From Loxodes magnus (taxonomy: Eukaryota > Ciliophora > Karyorelictea > Loxodida > Loxodidae): a stretch of DNA of 64,000 bases. Positions 39,170-52,306 of the stretch are shown here, piece by piece. Positions within the stretch are counted from its first letter, which is position 1. Every line of letters starts with the position of its first letter. The stretch covers positions 1 to 64,000 of the forward strand of contig CAMPDV010002113.1 of assembly GCA_946699065.1 (NCBI GenBank), written 5' to 3'. Made by a program: the position numbers and the translations under genes. Below the pieces are notes generated by a model, which was not told the DNA's origin, did not search any database, and was given only the letters and a program-made list of their open reading frames with translations.

Positions 39170-42100
39170 TATAGAATAGTTAGGACTTTTAATTATGCTA
39201 TACTTATTTTCCAGTTAACAGAACCATGATTTTTAACTTTTAATGTTTTCAAATCTATTTATTTTCTTGCTTTGATTAATCTTATCACTTGAGGTAGGCT
39301 AAATCTTTTATTCTAGTAAAGTTGGAAGTTTTGTTTATCTCCTGCTTCCTTTAATTGCTTTATATCTAATATATAGCGATACTTTTTGTTTTCTTAGTAA
39401 CATTTGAAAATTGATTTAAACTAACTTTAAGTGACTAAAGTTATCCTCTAAATAATAAAATTATCTTGATGAATCCTTTTTACTAATTGATATGGCTTAA
39501 GTATCTAAAATGATCTCTACTATAAAAGGATTTTTCTTTTAGTTGATTAAGAGAAATAATTGAATTAGTGCTATAGATTGTTCTTATGACTTTACTTTTA
39601 TTATACCTTATTTTTATAATATTTAGCTTAGCTTTTTATCTATTCTTCTAGTCATTCTTTAGAAGCATATTTATTTGCTTGAAGAATTAGTAGAACATTT
39701 GCTACATTTGCTTAGTTAAAGTCTAAGTGCCTTAATTTAAATTTTTACTTTACATAAATACTAAAAGGTTGCGATAGATTAATGGCATATAGAATATCAG
39801 TAAGTTGATCTTAGATAAGTTTAGTTAAAAGAACTAATTGCTTTAATGTTGCTAAGTTGGTCTAAAGTAAGTAGTTTAAATAGTGCTTTATATGAATCTC
39901 AATTTAAAAGTATTGCTTCTTATGCTTTCCTTATTTAAAACTTGAGATTAGGTTTATATTTAATTTCTTTAGTTTGCTTGTAAACATCTAAACTAGTAAT
40001 TTTAGGGATTCACTTTAAATTTATTTAAGCAATTAATTATATAGATTCACTAGAATAGCTCTATTTTTGGTATCATTAAACTTCTTCTATTAATTGACTT
40101 ATTAATATCCAGATAGTTCGTATCTTCTATTCTAGTGAAGGTAGAAATGTAACTTTTAAATCTCAGATATTTCTACAGATTTATATATTACATATCATAA
40201 GTTTTCATCTTTAGGATACTAATTGATAGAGGATCTAGAATCAGTCTCTATTTATGTTAAGATCTTTAAGCTCCTAAGATTTAAAAGTAGAATGTGGTTT
40301 GAGCGATATAAAGTTTAATGTTAAGGCTTTATAAGCACCTTTCTAAAAGATGCTTCTTGCTTATTTAAGTTGCAAGCTAATCATTTAAGTACTGCTTCTT
40401 TAATCTTAGACAGTACTTAACTTAATTTATCTAATATGTTGCTATGTTTAAATCAGCTTGGATAATGAAGAGTGTAGAGTATTTAGTAAGACTCTGCTAT
40501 AAGTAAGAATTATGAAGAAGCTCTTCTAAGTTTGGAATTAGTCTTTACTTGTATTCTTCAATATAGACTGTAATTTAACTTTCTTTCTTTAAACTTTTGC
40601 TTCTTTATTTATATTAAATTCCTTCTATCTTCTTTAATTTGCTTCTGCTAGTTAATGATGCCACTGCTATAAAGTTTAGTTTTCTTCGATTCACTTATAA
40701 AGAGTCTAATCCTCAATTATAGTGATTTTAATTAGGGTTATTTGTAGTTTGATAGATTAGATAAGAAGCCATTTATTGCACTAATTTTCTTTATTTTTAA
40801 TGAATTTTTTCTCTCTCTAGCTACTAACTCTTCTACTATTAGCTGCTACTAGTTACTTACAATGCCTTATTATATTAGTTCTACTAATTATTGTTGCTAT
40901 ACATTTTTCTCTTTTAGTTCAAACTCTTTCAAAATGCTTAAATGCATGAAAAGTTTAATGATAAGCTGATAAGAAGCTAATGAAGAGTATTTAATAGGAA
41001 TTGCAGAGGTATTTATAAAATAAATTTAGTCAGAGTGATTGATTTAAGGCTATAAAACCATTAAAACAAAGATATTATAATTCACTTTCAAAGTAGAATC
41101 TTATTAATCAAGCTTTCAAACCTCTGCTTTTATAAGATATTCACTCTACTTTAGTCTAATTAGTAAGGACTAAGCTTAATTTTAAAATCCACTAAGTAAA
41201 CAATGATTAAGATTAACCAATAGAGAAGCTTAATGAAACAGTTTAGCAAATAGTTTACATTTCTATAATTTAAATTAATGGAAATCCTTTCATTATAATG
41301 CTTATAGACTCTTATTTTAAGCCAAGCTTAATTATTTTTATTATTTAACTCTAAACTGATTCCTAACTGCTTTCTATTTAAATCGATGAGGTGTGATTGC
41401 TTAGCAGCAATAATCAGCATTTTCTCATATTGATCATTTAATTTCTTCTAATATTGAAGATTTTTGCTTTCAGCTTTAATTATAGCTACATTATACCTCA
41501 TATTACCATTAATGTTATTTTGCCTAAGCTTCCTATTACAATAATCTTTATTAGAGTAAAGCTTTAATTATATCTAGAAACTAAACTTAGAATCAAATAA
41601 CTACTGCCAATGTACTGATTCTACTATCTCCGCATTTAGTCTCTATTTTCACTTTTTATAGTATAATCTTAGCTAATTAGCTAATAATCTGATCAACTAT
41701 AGTAAATAGAGCTCATTCTAGGAATTTCATCCCCTTAGAAGTTTAGGAACTGTAGATTGCCTATTTAGTCTATTTAGTCTATCTAATTCTATTCTAGTTA
41801 GTATGTGAAGTTCTCTTACTTTCTATAGCTAGCTATTAGATATAATGCCATTTTTGCTTTTTATCTTATAATATCTTACCTTTGCGTTTCTATTAGTTAT
41901 ATCCAATGATTTGAATCAACTCATAAAGAAGCAGCATTAGTCTTTTAAACATGTCACTAAGATAATTTAATTTATAAGCTTGAATAAGAATAGCAGTCAC
42001 TTAGCTATTAGATACTATAAGTATAGAAGCTTTATATAGTAATCTTATTAAGATACTAAAGATACTATTGTCTCATATATATCTAAGTCTACTATAGCAT

Positions 42101-43630
42101 GATATTTATAATTATCTCCTTATTTTATTTTCATTTAGCTAGAGTATGTGCTTTGATAACTTGGCTATCCACAAGCCTTTATTACTTACTTTCCTTCTTC
42201 TTTTAATAGAGCTAAATATGAATTGCTAGAATGCTATGTCATCTTTAAGATTCATAGGATATCAATATATGGTAGACTTAACTAGCTGCACTAATTCTTT
42301 AGGTTTATTCAGCTTTTTCTTTATTGCCTTTAGTTTACTCCCAATTACATCGCTTTATGAAGTTGAAAAACGCCTAAGAGATATGCTAGTTCTATAGCAA
42401 TGCTTAAGAAGCAATTAGCAGCCAAAACTAATTCTAGTAAATCCAAATTTGATAAGAGTGATAATCTTATCTCTCAACACTAAATACAAACTTCAAGATA
42501 ATCACTACTAAGAAAGTCTACTTCATGTTTCTTACTAGACTACTAAGGAAATAAGCTCCATCAAAGGGAGATTTTTCTATATAGAAGTCTTATAAAGAAG
42601 CATTTAATATAAAAGCTACTTCTCCTAGGATTACACCCAATTATAATATTAAAACCCAAAATAGAGTTAAGAAAAGCTAAAGCTTAATTAATCAAAAATA
42701 GTAGATTTTAGAATTTTTGCCTTTATCTTGCAAAATAAAGATTAAAGACTAAGTAATCAAATAAGCAAATCATCTATTGAAACTAGGCAACTCTAATTAA
42801 ATGAATATCAAAGAAAATTTCTTTTGCTGATATATTAGCATCTAATGGTATAAGAAGTAGAACTAGATAATAATTAATCAAATATTATTGGTTATATGTT
42901 AAAGGAACTGCTTGTATTATTTTAGAAGTTTGGAAAGCTATAAACCATTATTAATCTGGAAATAATTGAAAAGAGATTAAAACAAGGATAGAGATAGATA
43001 AGCACCTTTGATAAGAAGATTGAAGTATTTAAGGATATTTAAGCTAAAAGAAACAGAAGTAGATGAAGTGCTGCTTTATTAAAGGTAGAGGTTTCTTTAA
43101 AACTCATTTACCTGAAAAATTACCTTGAGAAAATAGAGATGGGAGTAGTAACCGCTATTTTAGGAATTTTTTAAATTTGATTTCCTAATCTAATTATATA
43201 TTGCAGGTTTTATAATTTATTAAATATTTAAAAGTGAAGATATAAGAGATAATAAATTGAAGGAATGGCCTTTAATTCTATTTTTATAAAAGTTATTATT
43301 TCTGGAATAAAACTACTAGGATTAGAAACTCCTTCTCTCTTAACTTGCTTTCAGCAACCTGTTCATCTTCCTTGTTTCAATTATCTCATACTTTGAGGTT
43401 TCCTCCATTATAAATATTCCTGTAGCATAATATCAACTAATAGTAAAATTTCAGTTTTGTTTTATATGCAAAGGCTCCACTCTCAAAATCGATCAAGGAT
43501 GGTTTTGATAAAGTAAAAGCAAATCGCCTTCTATTTTTATTTTGCTTATTCAAAGCACGGAGTTCGAATTTACTTTTGCAATAATTATTGTAAAAATCGT
43601 AAATATTGAGATAACTTTCATTAATTAAGT
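39170..43630. other. Unresolved region upstream of the truncated NACHT gene
   Basis: About 4.4 kb. One minus-strand frame can be read from about 42540 to 39170 with every TAA/TAG as Gln and TGA as Trp. However, its Gln content and its TGA frequency (near 1.5 per 100 codons) are what random AT-rich DNA would give, and other frames look equally good. No motif supports a gene. Confidence 0.45.
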
Positions 43631-43636
43631 ATCATC

Positions 43637-43960
43637 TCAATCTACCTCAATAAAGTATGCAAGATTCTAAGGATTTCTTCGAAGCTAGATTGACTAAATT
43701 GTAAACACAAAATAATCCTTGCTCAATTATTCTTGTTTGCTACCATCATCTAATGTGAGTTCTCCAAATTAATTATTTGTAACTACTTTAATTATTTCTT
43801 TCTGTATTATTTTCTATCTCTTTTCTAATTTACTTTCTTGACTTTATAATTAGAAGGTTTCTCCATCATCACCCTGAAAATATTAAAACTGAGTATCAAT
43901 TCAATAAAATCATTCTTAATCCTACTTTGGGTGAGAATATGATCTCCTAAATGATAATGA
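43637..43960 (-). other. Possible short coding segment, unknown
   Basis: The minus strand reads about 80 codons without TGA, including GDDGETFQLQSQESKLEKRQ, ELTLDDGSK and NPQNLAYFIEVD, then TGA at 43637-43639. The residue mix is protein-like. No family is recognised. It is divergent from the epimerase gene that starts at 44019, so it could be the 5' end of a neighbour or a relic. Confidence 0.3.
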
Positions 43961-44018
43961 TAGATTAATTATATTTATTAATAAAGCAAAACTAATTTAT
44001 TATTAATATTCAAATTGA

Positions 44019-46400
44019 ATGGCATTCAATAATAAACGAGTTCATATTATAACAGGAGCTTTAATCTTTGTCATTCTTCAATTTTTATGGCTATTCTTCA
44101 TGTATTATAATAATATTGACACTGCTATCATTAGCTTTAATTCTCATCAAGGAACCACTAATTTTTTGCCTTTTAATAACTATTACCAACATCATATTAA
44201 GAATTCAACGAAGCCCAAGGTGTTAATAGTCTTCGGTACTAGACCAGAAGCTATTAAAGTGGCCCCTGTGGTATCAGCTTGCATGGAAAGTAAATTATTT
44301 GAGTGTATTACAGTTTCAACTGGTTAACACAGAGAGATGCTACTCCCATTACTTAAGTTCTTTGATATTTAGATTGATATCGATTTAAATCTTATGAAAC
44401 CTAGCCAAGATTTAGTGTCTTTGACTGTCTCAGCCTTATCTACATTAACCGCTGTTATTAATGAGATAAAGCCCTAAATAGTTGTTGTTCAAGGAGATAC
44501 TGCAACTAGCTATGCAGCTGCTTTAGCTGCTTTCTTTCAATTAATTCCTATCGCTCATATTGAAGCAGGACTTAGAAGTTGGAATAAATATTCACCCTTC
44601 CCTGAAGAAATGAATCGTCAAAGTATTTCAATTATATCTGATTTAAACTTCGCAGCTACTATTGGTAATGCTAAGAATCTATTGCTTGAAAGAAGAAATA
44701 GTTCAACTATATTTTTAACTGGCAATCCAGTTGTCGATTCACTTCATAAATTTGTTTAGTCAACTCCTTCAGTTAGAATACAAAATTTGTTTGATAGACT
44801 TCATCAAATATTTCCTTCAGACTCTCGTAAACTGATATTATTAACAGCTCATCGTCGTGAGAATCATGGAGAACCTCTTCAAAGAATTATGAAAGCTATG
44901 ATAGATATTTTAGAAGAAAGGCATGATGTTGTGATAGTTTATCCAGTGCATATGAACCCAATGGTACGTTAATCAATTCAACAAGTTATACCTAAAATCC
45001 TTTACGAAGAACTAATCAATCCAGATCCTCAAGCTCCTATATCTTAAGACATTTTGTATCGTAGATTAGTGCTCATAGATCCATTAGACTATCCTGATAT
45101 ATTGCATGTAATGAAGAATGCAACTATAATCTTGACAGATTCAGGAGGCATTCAAGAAGAAGGAGTATCGATGGGAAAGCCTATATTAATACTAAGAGAA
45201 AATACGGAAAGACCAGAAGGTGTTGAAGCAGGCGCTGCTAAATTAGTAGGAACTTCTCGTGAACTCATAAAGAGAGCTACTATTGAGCTTTTAACAGTTC
45301 CTGAAGTTTACAATAAAATGATAGTGTAAAAAGATTTATATGGAGATGGACATTCTGCTAAGAGAATTATAGATCTATTAGCATGGAAACTTATTCATAA
45401 GAATCAATCTCCTCCATTTCCTCATGTAAATTTAAATCACTTACTTACAGCTCTTACAACAGCTTCTGTTACTGAATCATTAACCTTTCCTTCTCTTCCA
45501 CTCAAGAAACGTTTTGATTTGGTTATCGTTCTAACGGTTTGGAAACGATAGACATTAGAAAGAATTCTGGAGATGGTTAAGTATCAAACAGTTCTCTCTA
45601 AATATAAGACTAATATTCTTGTATTCTAAAATTCTAACTTTACAGATGTAAAACCAGTTATTCAGATCTGGAAAAATAAGGATATTTGGGGCGATCTTGA
45701 TGTGGAATTTACATATATGCAATCAGAGATACCAACTGGTTATTATGGTAGATTTTTAGTTCCCTTATTATCTGATGCCTCTGATGATGCTTATTTTTTT
45801 GTACTTGATGATGATGTAATATTTGGAAAGGAGTATTTTTCAAATAGTATTCGTGTTGTTGATTCAGGTTATTTAGCTACTAGAAATGGAAGATACGTAA
45901 CAAAGGACAAAAAAGGAAATTTCACTGAAAACTTGGGAAAGATAAAAAAAGGATGGAAAGTTGGTAGACAAGTGACCAACGAGAATGATATTGAATATGA
46001 TTTTGGTGGATAGATATGGACTGGAAAACTTGGTTGGCTTCGATTAGCTTGGAAACACCCTCCAATCAATCTAGCAAATTGTGAAGACTTTTGGATTAGT
46101 GCTGTATTGAAAGTATTTCATGGTATAGGAACCAAAAGACCTAAATGTCCAGTAGCAAACCTGGAAATGTGTACTTGCTCTATGAAAATTGCATTACATC
46201 GTGTAGGATCTGATATCCAAGATGTCTAAAAATAAACTAGAGATGAGATTTTAAGTCAGATAGCTAAATATTATAATTTTGTGTCGTTTACTTATTTGCG
46301 AAATATTAATATTCGGCAAAATGAAGCTTTTTAATTTTATAGATAAGGCCCCTTTCAACTTGAAGGAACTGTTTTCCAAGATTGCTTATTTTTCATTTGA
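44019..46400 (+). CDS. UDP-GlcNAc 2-epimerase fused to glycosyltransferase
   Basis: Intact, intronless, 793 residues; TAA/TAG = Gln throughout and TGA as stop. Residues about 10-30 form one hydrophobic helix, predicting a type II membrane anchor, perhaps Golgi or ER. Residues about 68-450 are a non-hydrolysing UDP-GlcNAc 2-epimerase (WecB-like), which interconverts UDP-GlcNAc and UDP-ManNAc. They show FGTRPEAIKVAP (from 72), TGQHREM, QGDT with Asp160, HIEAGL with Glu182, PEEMNR (Glu196/197), TGNPVVDSL, TAHRREN with His278, and TDSGGIQEE. All catalytic positions known for E. coli WecB (Asp95, Glu117, Glu131, His213) have counterparts. From about 495 a second domain follows, with VIVLTVWKRQ, a metal-binding FVLDDDV (594-600) and CEDFWISA, fitting a GT-A glycosyltransferase of unclear family. 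A bifunctional enzyme that makes and transfers ManNAc is possible but inferred. All 11 Trp are TGG. Confidence 0.92.
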
Positions 46401-47039
46401 ATAAATATTTATTTTTAATTTAAATTATAATAATTGAAGAGATATAATTAGCAAGGTTTGAAGACTGAACGAAATAATTTATCATATGTGTAGTAATTTA
46501 AATTTGAACTAACTAACTTGTGATTTACTAAAAATTTACCATCACGTAATTGCTTCGCATTTCTTTTTATCTAAAAGTTTATGGTATTAATTAGCACACA
46601 CCCAAATCTATCTAAAATCAATTTATAAATATAGGTAATAAGATTTAGTCTATTTTGAAACAGATTATTCCTCACATTCTTCATCAAACATAAAGTTGAA
46701 GATGCCTTTGGATCGTATAATTATACATGCTAATTTTGATGAAGTCTTGTCTCTTTGAATTTTTCTAAACTGATAGATTCATCTTGTTTAGTTAGATGCT
46801 TGATTGTAAGTATAAGTATTTTAAAGTCTTGATTGAAGTAACTAAAATATATATTAGTTTCCTACTTTTATAATTCAATAAATCAAATACAAAAGTATTA
46901 GGATACATCTATTATTAATTAATTAATTTTAACTATAAGTGTTTATGGACATCTTTAATTATAAGAATTAATTCTTTCAATCAAAGACATTTTAAAAGTC
47001 TTTAAAAAGCAAATCATCATTCTCTCTTCTTCAATTTGT
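46401..47039. other. Intergenic AT-rich sequence
   Basis: Lies between the epimerase stop and the retroelement 2 coding end; both genes converge here. Nothing is recognised, and the 3' end of retroelement 2 is not visible as a poly(A) or repeat tail. Confidence 0.5.
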
Positions 47040-48689
47040 TCAACTTGAATTCTGCTCTTCCAATCCCATCTATTACATCCAAGAATTGCACTCTGATAGA
47101 AGTTTTATGTGAGGAATTTTAATCTAAAGATCTAAATAATCTAATTACTTTCTAGGAAATTAATTAATATATATCTAATCGTAAATTATTAAGTTCCTAA
47201 TATTAAGATTCCCAGCCTGTTATAAAAATCAGTTCCTTAAGTGTTTATAATATATACATATCATTATATGATCAAAAGTGTCATATTCTCCACATTTACA
47301 ATAAGGATTATCAATATGATAATGACGGTCTTATAATTCCTTCCGAAAATTGTAAGACTGGGCTCTCATTTTATAAATGCTATTAATTTCTCTTACGTAA
47401 TGCTTATTAAGTTTTGTATATGTTATTTCTGGAAACTAAGACAAATTTTGAAATTATTTAGCAAAAGTATTAGCTGTAGTCATTCTGTTGATTCTTTAGA
47501 TTGAATCTCTATAAAATCTAGCTTTTATTTAGTTTTTAACAAGTGTACTAAATATATTTAAATTTCTGTTTATTTTTTCATCCCTTAAATCAATATTATA
47601 AAACTGAGCAATCTTCATCACGTCATTATAGTATTAGTAACCTTCATTTCAGTTATTTTAAAATATTATTCCTATTGTATAATTATTTTGCTCCAAACTT
47701 TCTTTTCTGATTTTGTAAAAGAATTTGAAAAACCTTAGAGCCATAATATGCTTAAAGGGAAGTCAGTTTAAATCTACGTAGCATGATTCATTAAAAGATC
47801 TTGATTCTGTTTAGAAAGCTTTTCTTGATATGAATCTCATACTTGAATCAATTTTATTTAACATTGAAGTAATACCGTTTTAAACAGTTCAAGGTACTAA
47901 TTCTCCTCCATATTCCGCTTTAGGTAAAGTAAAGAGTCTACAAATGATTTTAAAATGTCAAGGTGTCACGTTTTTATATCTTACCAATTAATATACAGCT
48001 TTCTTTACTGCAGTTAGATATTTAAACCCTGTTTCCTTACAGTGATTAATGAGGTTCTTTTTTTAATGTAATAATATTCCCAGATATGTGACTTATTGTT
48101 TTTAAAGGATTGGTTTCTCGTTAATTTATAAATCTAGTTTGGTTTCTTTTCCTTTCTTTTTCAGAAATTATATAGCCTCACATTTGGTAATATTTATATT
48201 TAAGCATGCCCATCTAAAAACTCTACTTGTTTCGTTTATTAGATTCTACATGCCTCTTTCCGATTTAGATAGAAGGATTAAGTCATCTGCCCATCCTCTA
48301 CATGCAAAGCTATCATCAAAGTTACTGCATTTAAATCCAAATACATTAGCTTTATTTTCTAAATATCGAATTACAATATCATAATACAACAGGGCTAATA
48401 CTAGTCCATGTGAACTACCTTTCATTACTCCATTATTATATTAAAGTCTTCTTGATTATGTTCCGTCTATTAGAAAAGATGAATTTATGTTATTATAAAA
48501 TGATTATAAAGCATTTATAAGGCCTAGAGGTAGTTTTAACCTTTTTAGTTAATCAAAGAGTAATTTTCTCTCTATAGAATCGAACATTTTTTCCACGTCT
48601 ATCAAGGTTGCTAGTAATTTAGTTTTCCCCTTCGCTTATTTACGAAATATGTCTATTATCTACTAAATAACTCAAATTTACATAGTTGT
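47040..48689 (-). CDS. Retroelement 2, RT catalytic part and zinc finger
   Basis: One frame from KQTTMQIW (TGA at 48672-48674) through LIDVEKMFD, GVMKGSSHG and the catalytic box WADDL, which keeps both Asp but has Trp in place of the usual Tyr or Phe. Then come FRW (TGG, aligned with TGA in element 1), LVPW (TGA in both) and DLNWLPF (TGA here, TGG in element 1). The C-terminal zinc finger reads CKCGEYDTFDHMIC. The frame ends at TGA 47040-47042. This copy's polymerase motif is better preserved than that of element 1. Confidence 0.82.
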
Positions 48690-50890
48690 TTGTTTTTCAA
48701 AAATCCCATTTGATTTTAATGCACTAAATTTCTTTCGTATATCAAATTATATAATCTCTTTGTAAGGGCTTTATCATATAATTTTAATACCGTGTTTATG
48801 AGAGAAATAGGTCTTCAATGTTTTCAATCATTTTTGTTTCCTTTTTTGAAAATAGGAATAATGATTGAAGTGTTTAGTTTCTCAGGTATTCTTCCAAGTC
48901 TCAGCATATTATTGAGGAAAGAGTGAAGAATTAAGGTAAGATAATGTCCTCTATATTTTAATAATTCCCCTTTAATGCCATCTGGGCCTGCTGATTTGCC
49001 ATTAGGTATTTTTTATATAATTCATTAAATTTCTTTATCTAGGATTCAATAATTTTTTAGCCTATGAAAACATTACTTTCGAATTTTCATTAAGAAGAAG
49101 AAATTTCTTTTTTGCTTTATTTCTTAAAAATTTTCAAAGATGGTATTTGTAATTTTTTTCAATGCTTATTCGCTATATTTTAAAGATCGATGACTTTTTA
49201 ATTAGCTCTTCCAAAATAAGCATGAGCTTCTTTATAAGCTGCATTGGCTCTTTTAGCATCAATATACTTTCTTGTTAGCTCTTAAGGAAGTTTGTTATAT
49301 TAAGGATCAGGAATAAATGATCCAAGTTCTTAATCTGCATTCTATTCAATATTAATTCTTATGAATTCGTATTAATCCTCTAAATTGTCCTAAGCTGTTT
49401 AAAAAAACTCAAAGTAAGATTACAAAAAAAGAATTTTGATACTTTTATCTGTCAATTGGATCCTATAGTCTACTAATTTTTAATTTTCTTTAATATATTA
49501 TTTCATTGTATAAATTTGTATTGAATATAAAATCTACCGTCATCGGAATATGATCAGATATAAAGCAACTATTATGAACCTAAAAATTAAAAAATTAGTT
49601 GATGTTTAAATTATTATGTATTACAATATAGTCATTGCAATACATTTACCCTGTACCTTTGTGTATGATCGTGTTGCTGCTCGCATCATTAACTATCTCA
49701 AGATCGTTCTATTACAAGAATTCTTTAAATCTTAAAGAATTATCATAATCATTTTAAGGATTACTTCCAAAATTTAAGAGTAGAGCATTGAAATCTCCAA
49801 CCAGTATTTATGGATTATTTGTAAATTAAGCAAGCAAAGTGTTGATATAATCATAAGCTTAGTCTTTGATATCGGTACTTTTATTATTATCTGGCATATA
49901 GCATGATGTTATCAACATATTATCAATCTTAATTGTGATAAATCGTTCGGATTATTCTAAATTAATACTAGATATTTCAGTACTATTAATTTAATCTCTT
50001 ACAATTATACATACTCCTCCATCTTTATCTGAATTTTTTAAATCAGTTCTGTATCCCTTTAATATAATGAGACAAAATTCTTACTTTTGCCACGTTTCGT
50101 TTATTGAGAATATGTCTAAATTGTTTTCTATAATAAATTCTTCAATCATTAATTTTTTACCCATAATACCATTAATATTGACGTGGCCAATCTTAATTTT
50201 GTTTATCTATTATTCTCTTGAGAAGTCCTTTGATCCTGCAGGAAGTCCATTTTCATATACACAAATGTTCTTAATTCCTTACTTATCATTTTCTATATGT
50301 AAGTATGTTTTCTTATGTTCTGAATGTTAGTGAAAGTATTAAACCAATATAAATATTACTATTTTTGTATATTTTTATAGTAGTTTTTTATCAATATTAA
50401 TATTTGCTTTCTTAATACCATCCACTGAGCCTTAACTTAAATTTGAGTTAATCGTAACATATCTATCTTGGACATTACTCATTTAATATTCTGTACGCCT
50501 TCAAGAATCTTGCTTAATAAATTCTTAGAGTTAAGGAGCGTTTAAATTAAAGACTCTTATTAGAAAGTCACACTCTTACTAATTTTTCTGTTTATTTGTT
50601 CTTTTTGCAGGAGGAACTTATATATTATCCATTTCATGTTTTCTTTTGAATGGAATACTAATATTAGAGTTAATTTTAATTAAATTGTTATTGTAAGTTT
50701 AATAAGTTTAAACCGTCTAACTTTATTAATCATTTAGTCAAGATTTAGTTTGGAACTTGAACAAATCATTTTTTAGTTTTTAGTTTTATTTTTATAGAAT
50801 TTTCTCTCTCTCATCTGATTTAAATGCTATATAAGAAACCCAAATTTAATTAGTTATAAAACTACTAGAGTTTCATTAAATTCTAATCAA
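48690..50890 (-). CDS. Retroelement 2, gag C part, endonuclease and RT N part
   Basis: Starts with LFKFQTKSW (TGA at 50738-50740), aligned with FWFKTKPW (TGA) of element 1. It continues through PFKRKHE, VPPAKR, DSWRR (TGA in both copies) and NGLPAGS. The endonuclease shows HVNING, INETW (TGG here, TGA in element 1), VGDFNAL and ISDHIPM. The linker region near 48990-49500 needs frame changes. RT motifs NGKSAGPDG, FKKGNKNDW and HWRPISL follow, with TGA at both Trp (48824-48826, 48815-48817), exactly as in element 1. The endonuclease catalytic residues are all present. Confidence 0.8.
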
Positions 50891-50899
50891 ATAAATCTG

Positions 50900-52235
50900 A
50901 TTAACAAGATTTTTCACTCTACTGGATTTTAGTTGTGATAGTGTAAGCATCTGATTAAGAAACGCCAAATTAAATTTGTTTGTCTTAGCTTAAAACTTCT
51001 GTTTAAGTAGATGTGCTATTTAAGCAAGCCTGAATAAATGTTTAAGTTTGTACATTTGTTGTAGCTTTTTTATAAGATTATAGCTATTATAAATAAAAGC
51101 ATTTTTCATTTAAAATTTCTTTTTGCTTCAATATTATTAACTTTTGAATATCCAAATCTTTTTATTATAATTTTTCTTAAAATTGCATACATTGTTCAGA
51201 TTATTGTTAATATTGTTTATCAATTTCATTACACAGAATAAAATTTTGTTCTTATAATATTAAGTTTTAACTTTGAGTATATTGAATTTATGTTTACAAT
51301 TCTTCATTTTAAAATTTAAGTCTTAACAAATAAAATTCAGTAATATCCCTTTATTAAGAGATTCCTTGTAGTTGTTATTAAGTGTGCTTTAAAATATTTG
51401 TTTCATCTTAAGTGAGGATTAAATTTTCGTGCAATGTCGATTATTCTGAATTTTTAACTCTTTTAATTAAAATCAATTTTGCTTTTAATTGACTAATGCT
51501 TCAATTTAATTATTTACTTATGTTTATCAATTTTCAAATATTTCTTATTAAATCTATGATTCTTTATTCATAACATCAGTCTAGGTCGTTTAATCATTAA
51601 TATTTATGGAGATATTTGTTTATAGAAATGTTTCTACAAAGCTTGCTTTATCCTGTACAATATTCTACTACTTGGACTGAATCTTTAGCAATTATTTTTG
51701 TAAATAAAACTTTGACATTTAGTTTTTATTTTTTGTATTCTATATTTGTTTATAAGACTTATTTAAGTAAACTTTTGTATTGATCTAAGATTACTTCATA
51801 ATGACTTACTGAACTTTATATATTTTGTTCATGCTGTTAAATAGTACAATTTAATTTTTCTTTTAGAGGATTATTATTGACTATCAGATTTTATATTTAA
51901 AATTTAAGTTCTTTTATCTAATTTGAAAATGAGCTTTCGAGAAATTAATGTTCTATTAATTAGTTTTATATTTATTCTTTTAAATAAATGATTTAAGATT
52001 TCAGCTCTGAATTTTTCATCTTAAGATCATCTTAACTTTCTTTCTTTGTTTTCTCAGGATTTAATAATCTATCTAGTATGGAATTATCTTAAATATTCAA
52101 TGTTTCTGAAATTTATAATTCAGAAGAGATTATATTTAAATGACTTTGAGTGTTTTATGATCTGTATTTATTTTCGTTTGGATTTTTGTTTTGATTTTTT
52201 AAAGTATCTTTTATATCTTAACCAATTTCTAGCAT
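50900..52235 (-). CDS. Retroelement 2, coiled-coil gag-like N part
   Basis: From Met near 52235 (MLEIGQDIKD) a TGA-free run of roughly 200 codons follows, rich in Glu, Gln, Leu and Lys with heptad-like spacing (SELKSQIIYLKEQIQNQLIE, IKELKFQIQNL). It continues in other frames through NEELQTQIQYTQSQ to the block SDLFDQNLMKLQQFYNQLN near 50876, which aligns with DENDIKLQQFFHQLN of element 1. The last block is supported by two copies. The upstream coil is supported only by composition, and joins between frames are uncertain. It is probably an RNA-binding or oligomerising ORF1-type region. Confidence 0.5.
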
Positions 52236-52306
52236 ATCCTCATTTTCAAAAGATATTTTAGATACTTATTTTTCAGATGTGGCGGTAATTTGATTTTTCT
52301 ACCTAT

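Larger units (their letters stand above)
47040..52240 (-). mobile_element. Non-LTR retroelement 2, minus strand
   Basis: Related to element 1 over its gag-like part, endonuclease, RT and zinc finger, with substantial divergence (many conserved blocks such as INETW, GDFNAL, FNESC, LNWLPF, FPEITYTK). It is oriented opposite to element 1. Reading requires changes of frame near 49500, 48990-49060 and 48680, so it is decayed or carries assembly indels. The 5' limit is set by a coiled-coil ORF start near 52235, which I infer belongs to the element. Target-site duplications were not found. Confidence 0.85.

Noticed and set aside
39170-42540. A very long minus-strand open frame (over 1000 codons with TAA/TAG as Gln and TGA as Trp)
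   Set aside because: Gln content and TGA frequency match random AT-rich DNA, other frames look equally protein-like, and no motif is present. Open length means little when no codon is a fixed stop.
45869-46069. Minus-strand ORF inside the glycosyltransferase domain
   Set aside because: Antisense shadow of the intact plus-strand gene.
48139-50330. Plus-strand ORFs of 81-87 codons
   Set aside because: Antisense to the RT and endonuclease of retroelement 2, whose minus-strand motifs are clear.
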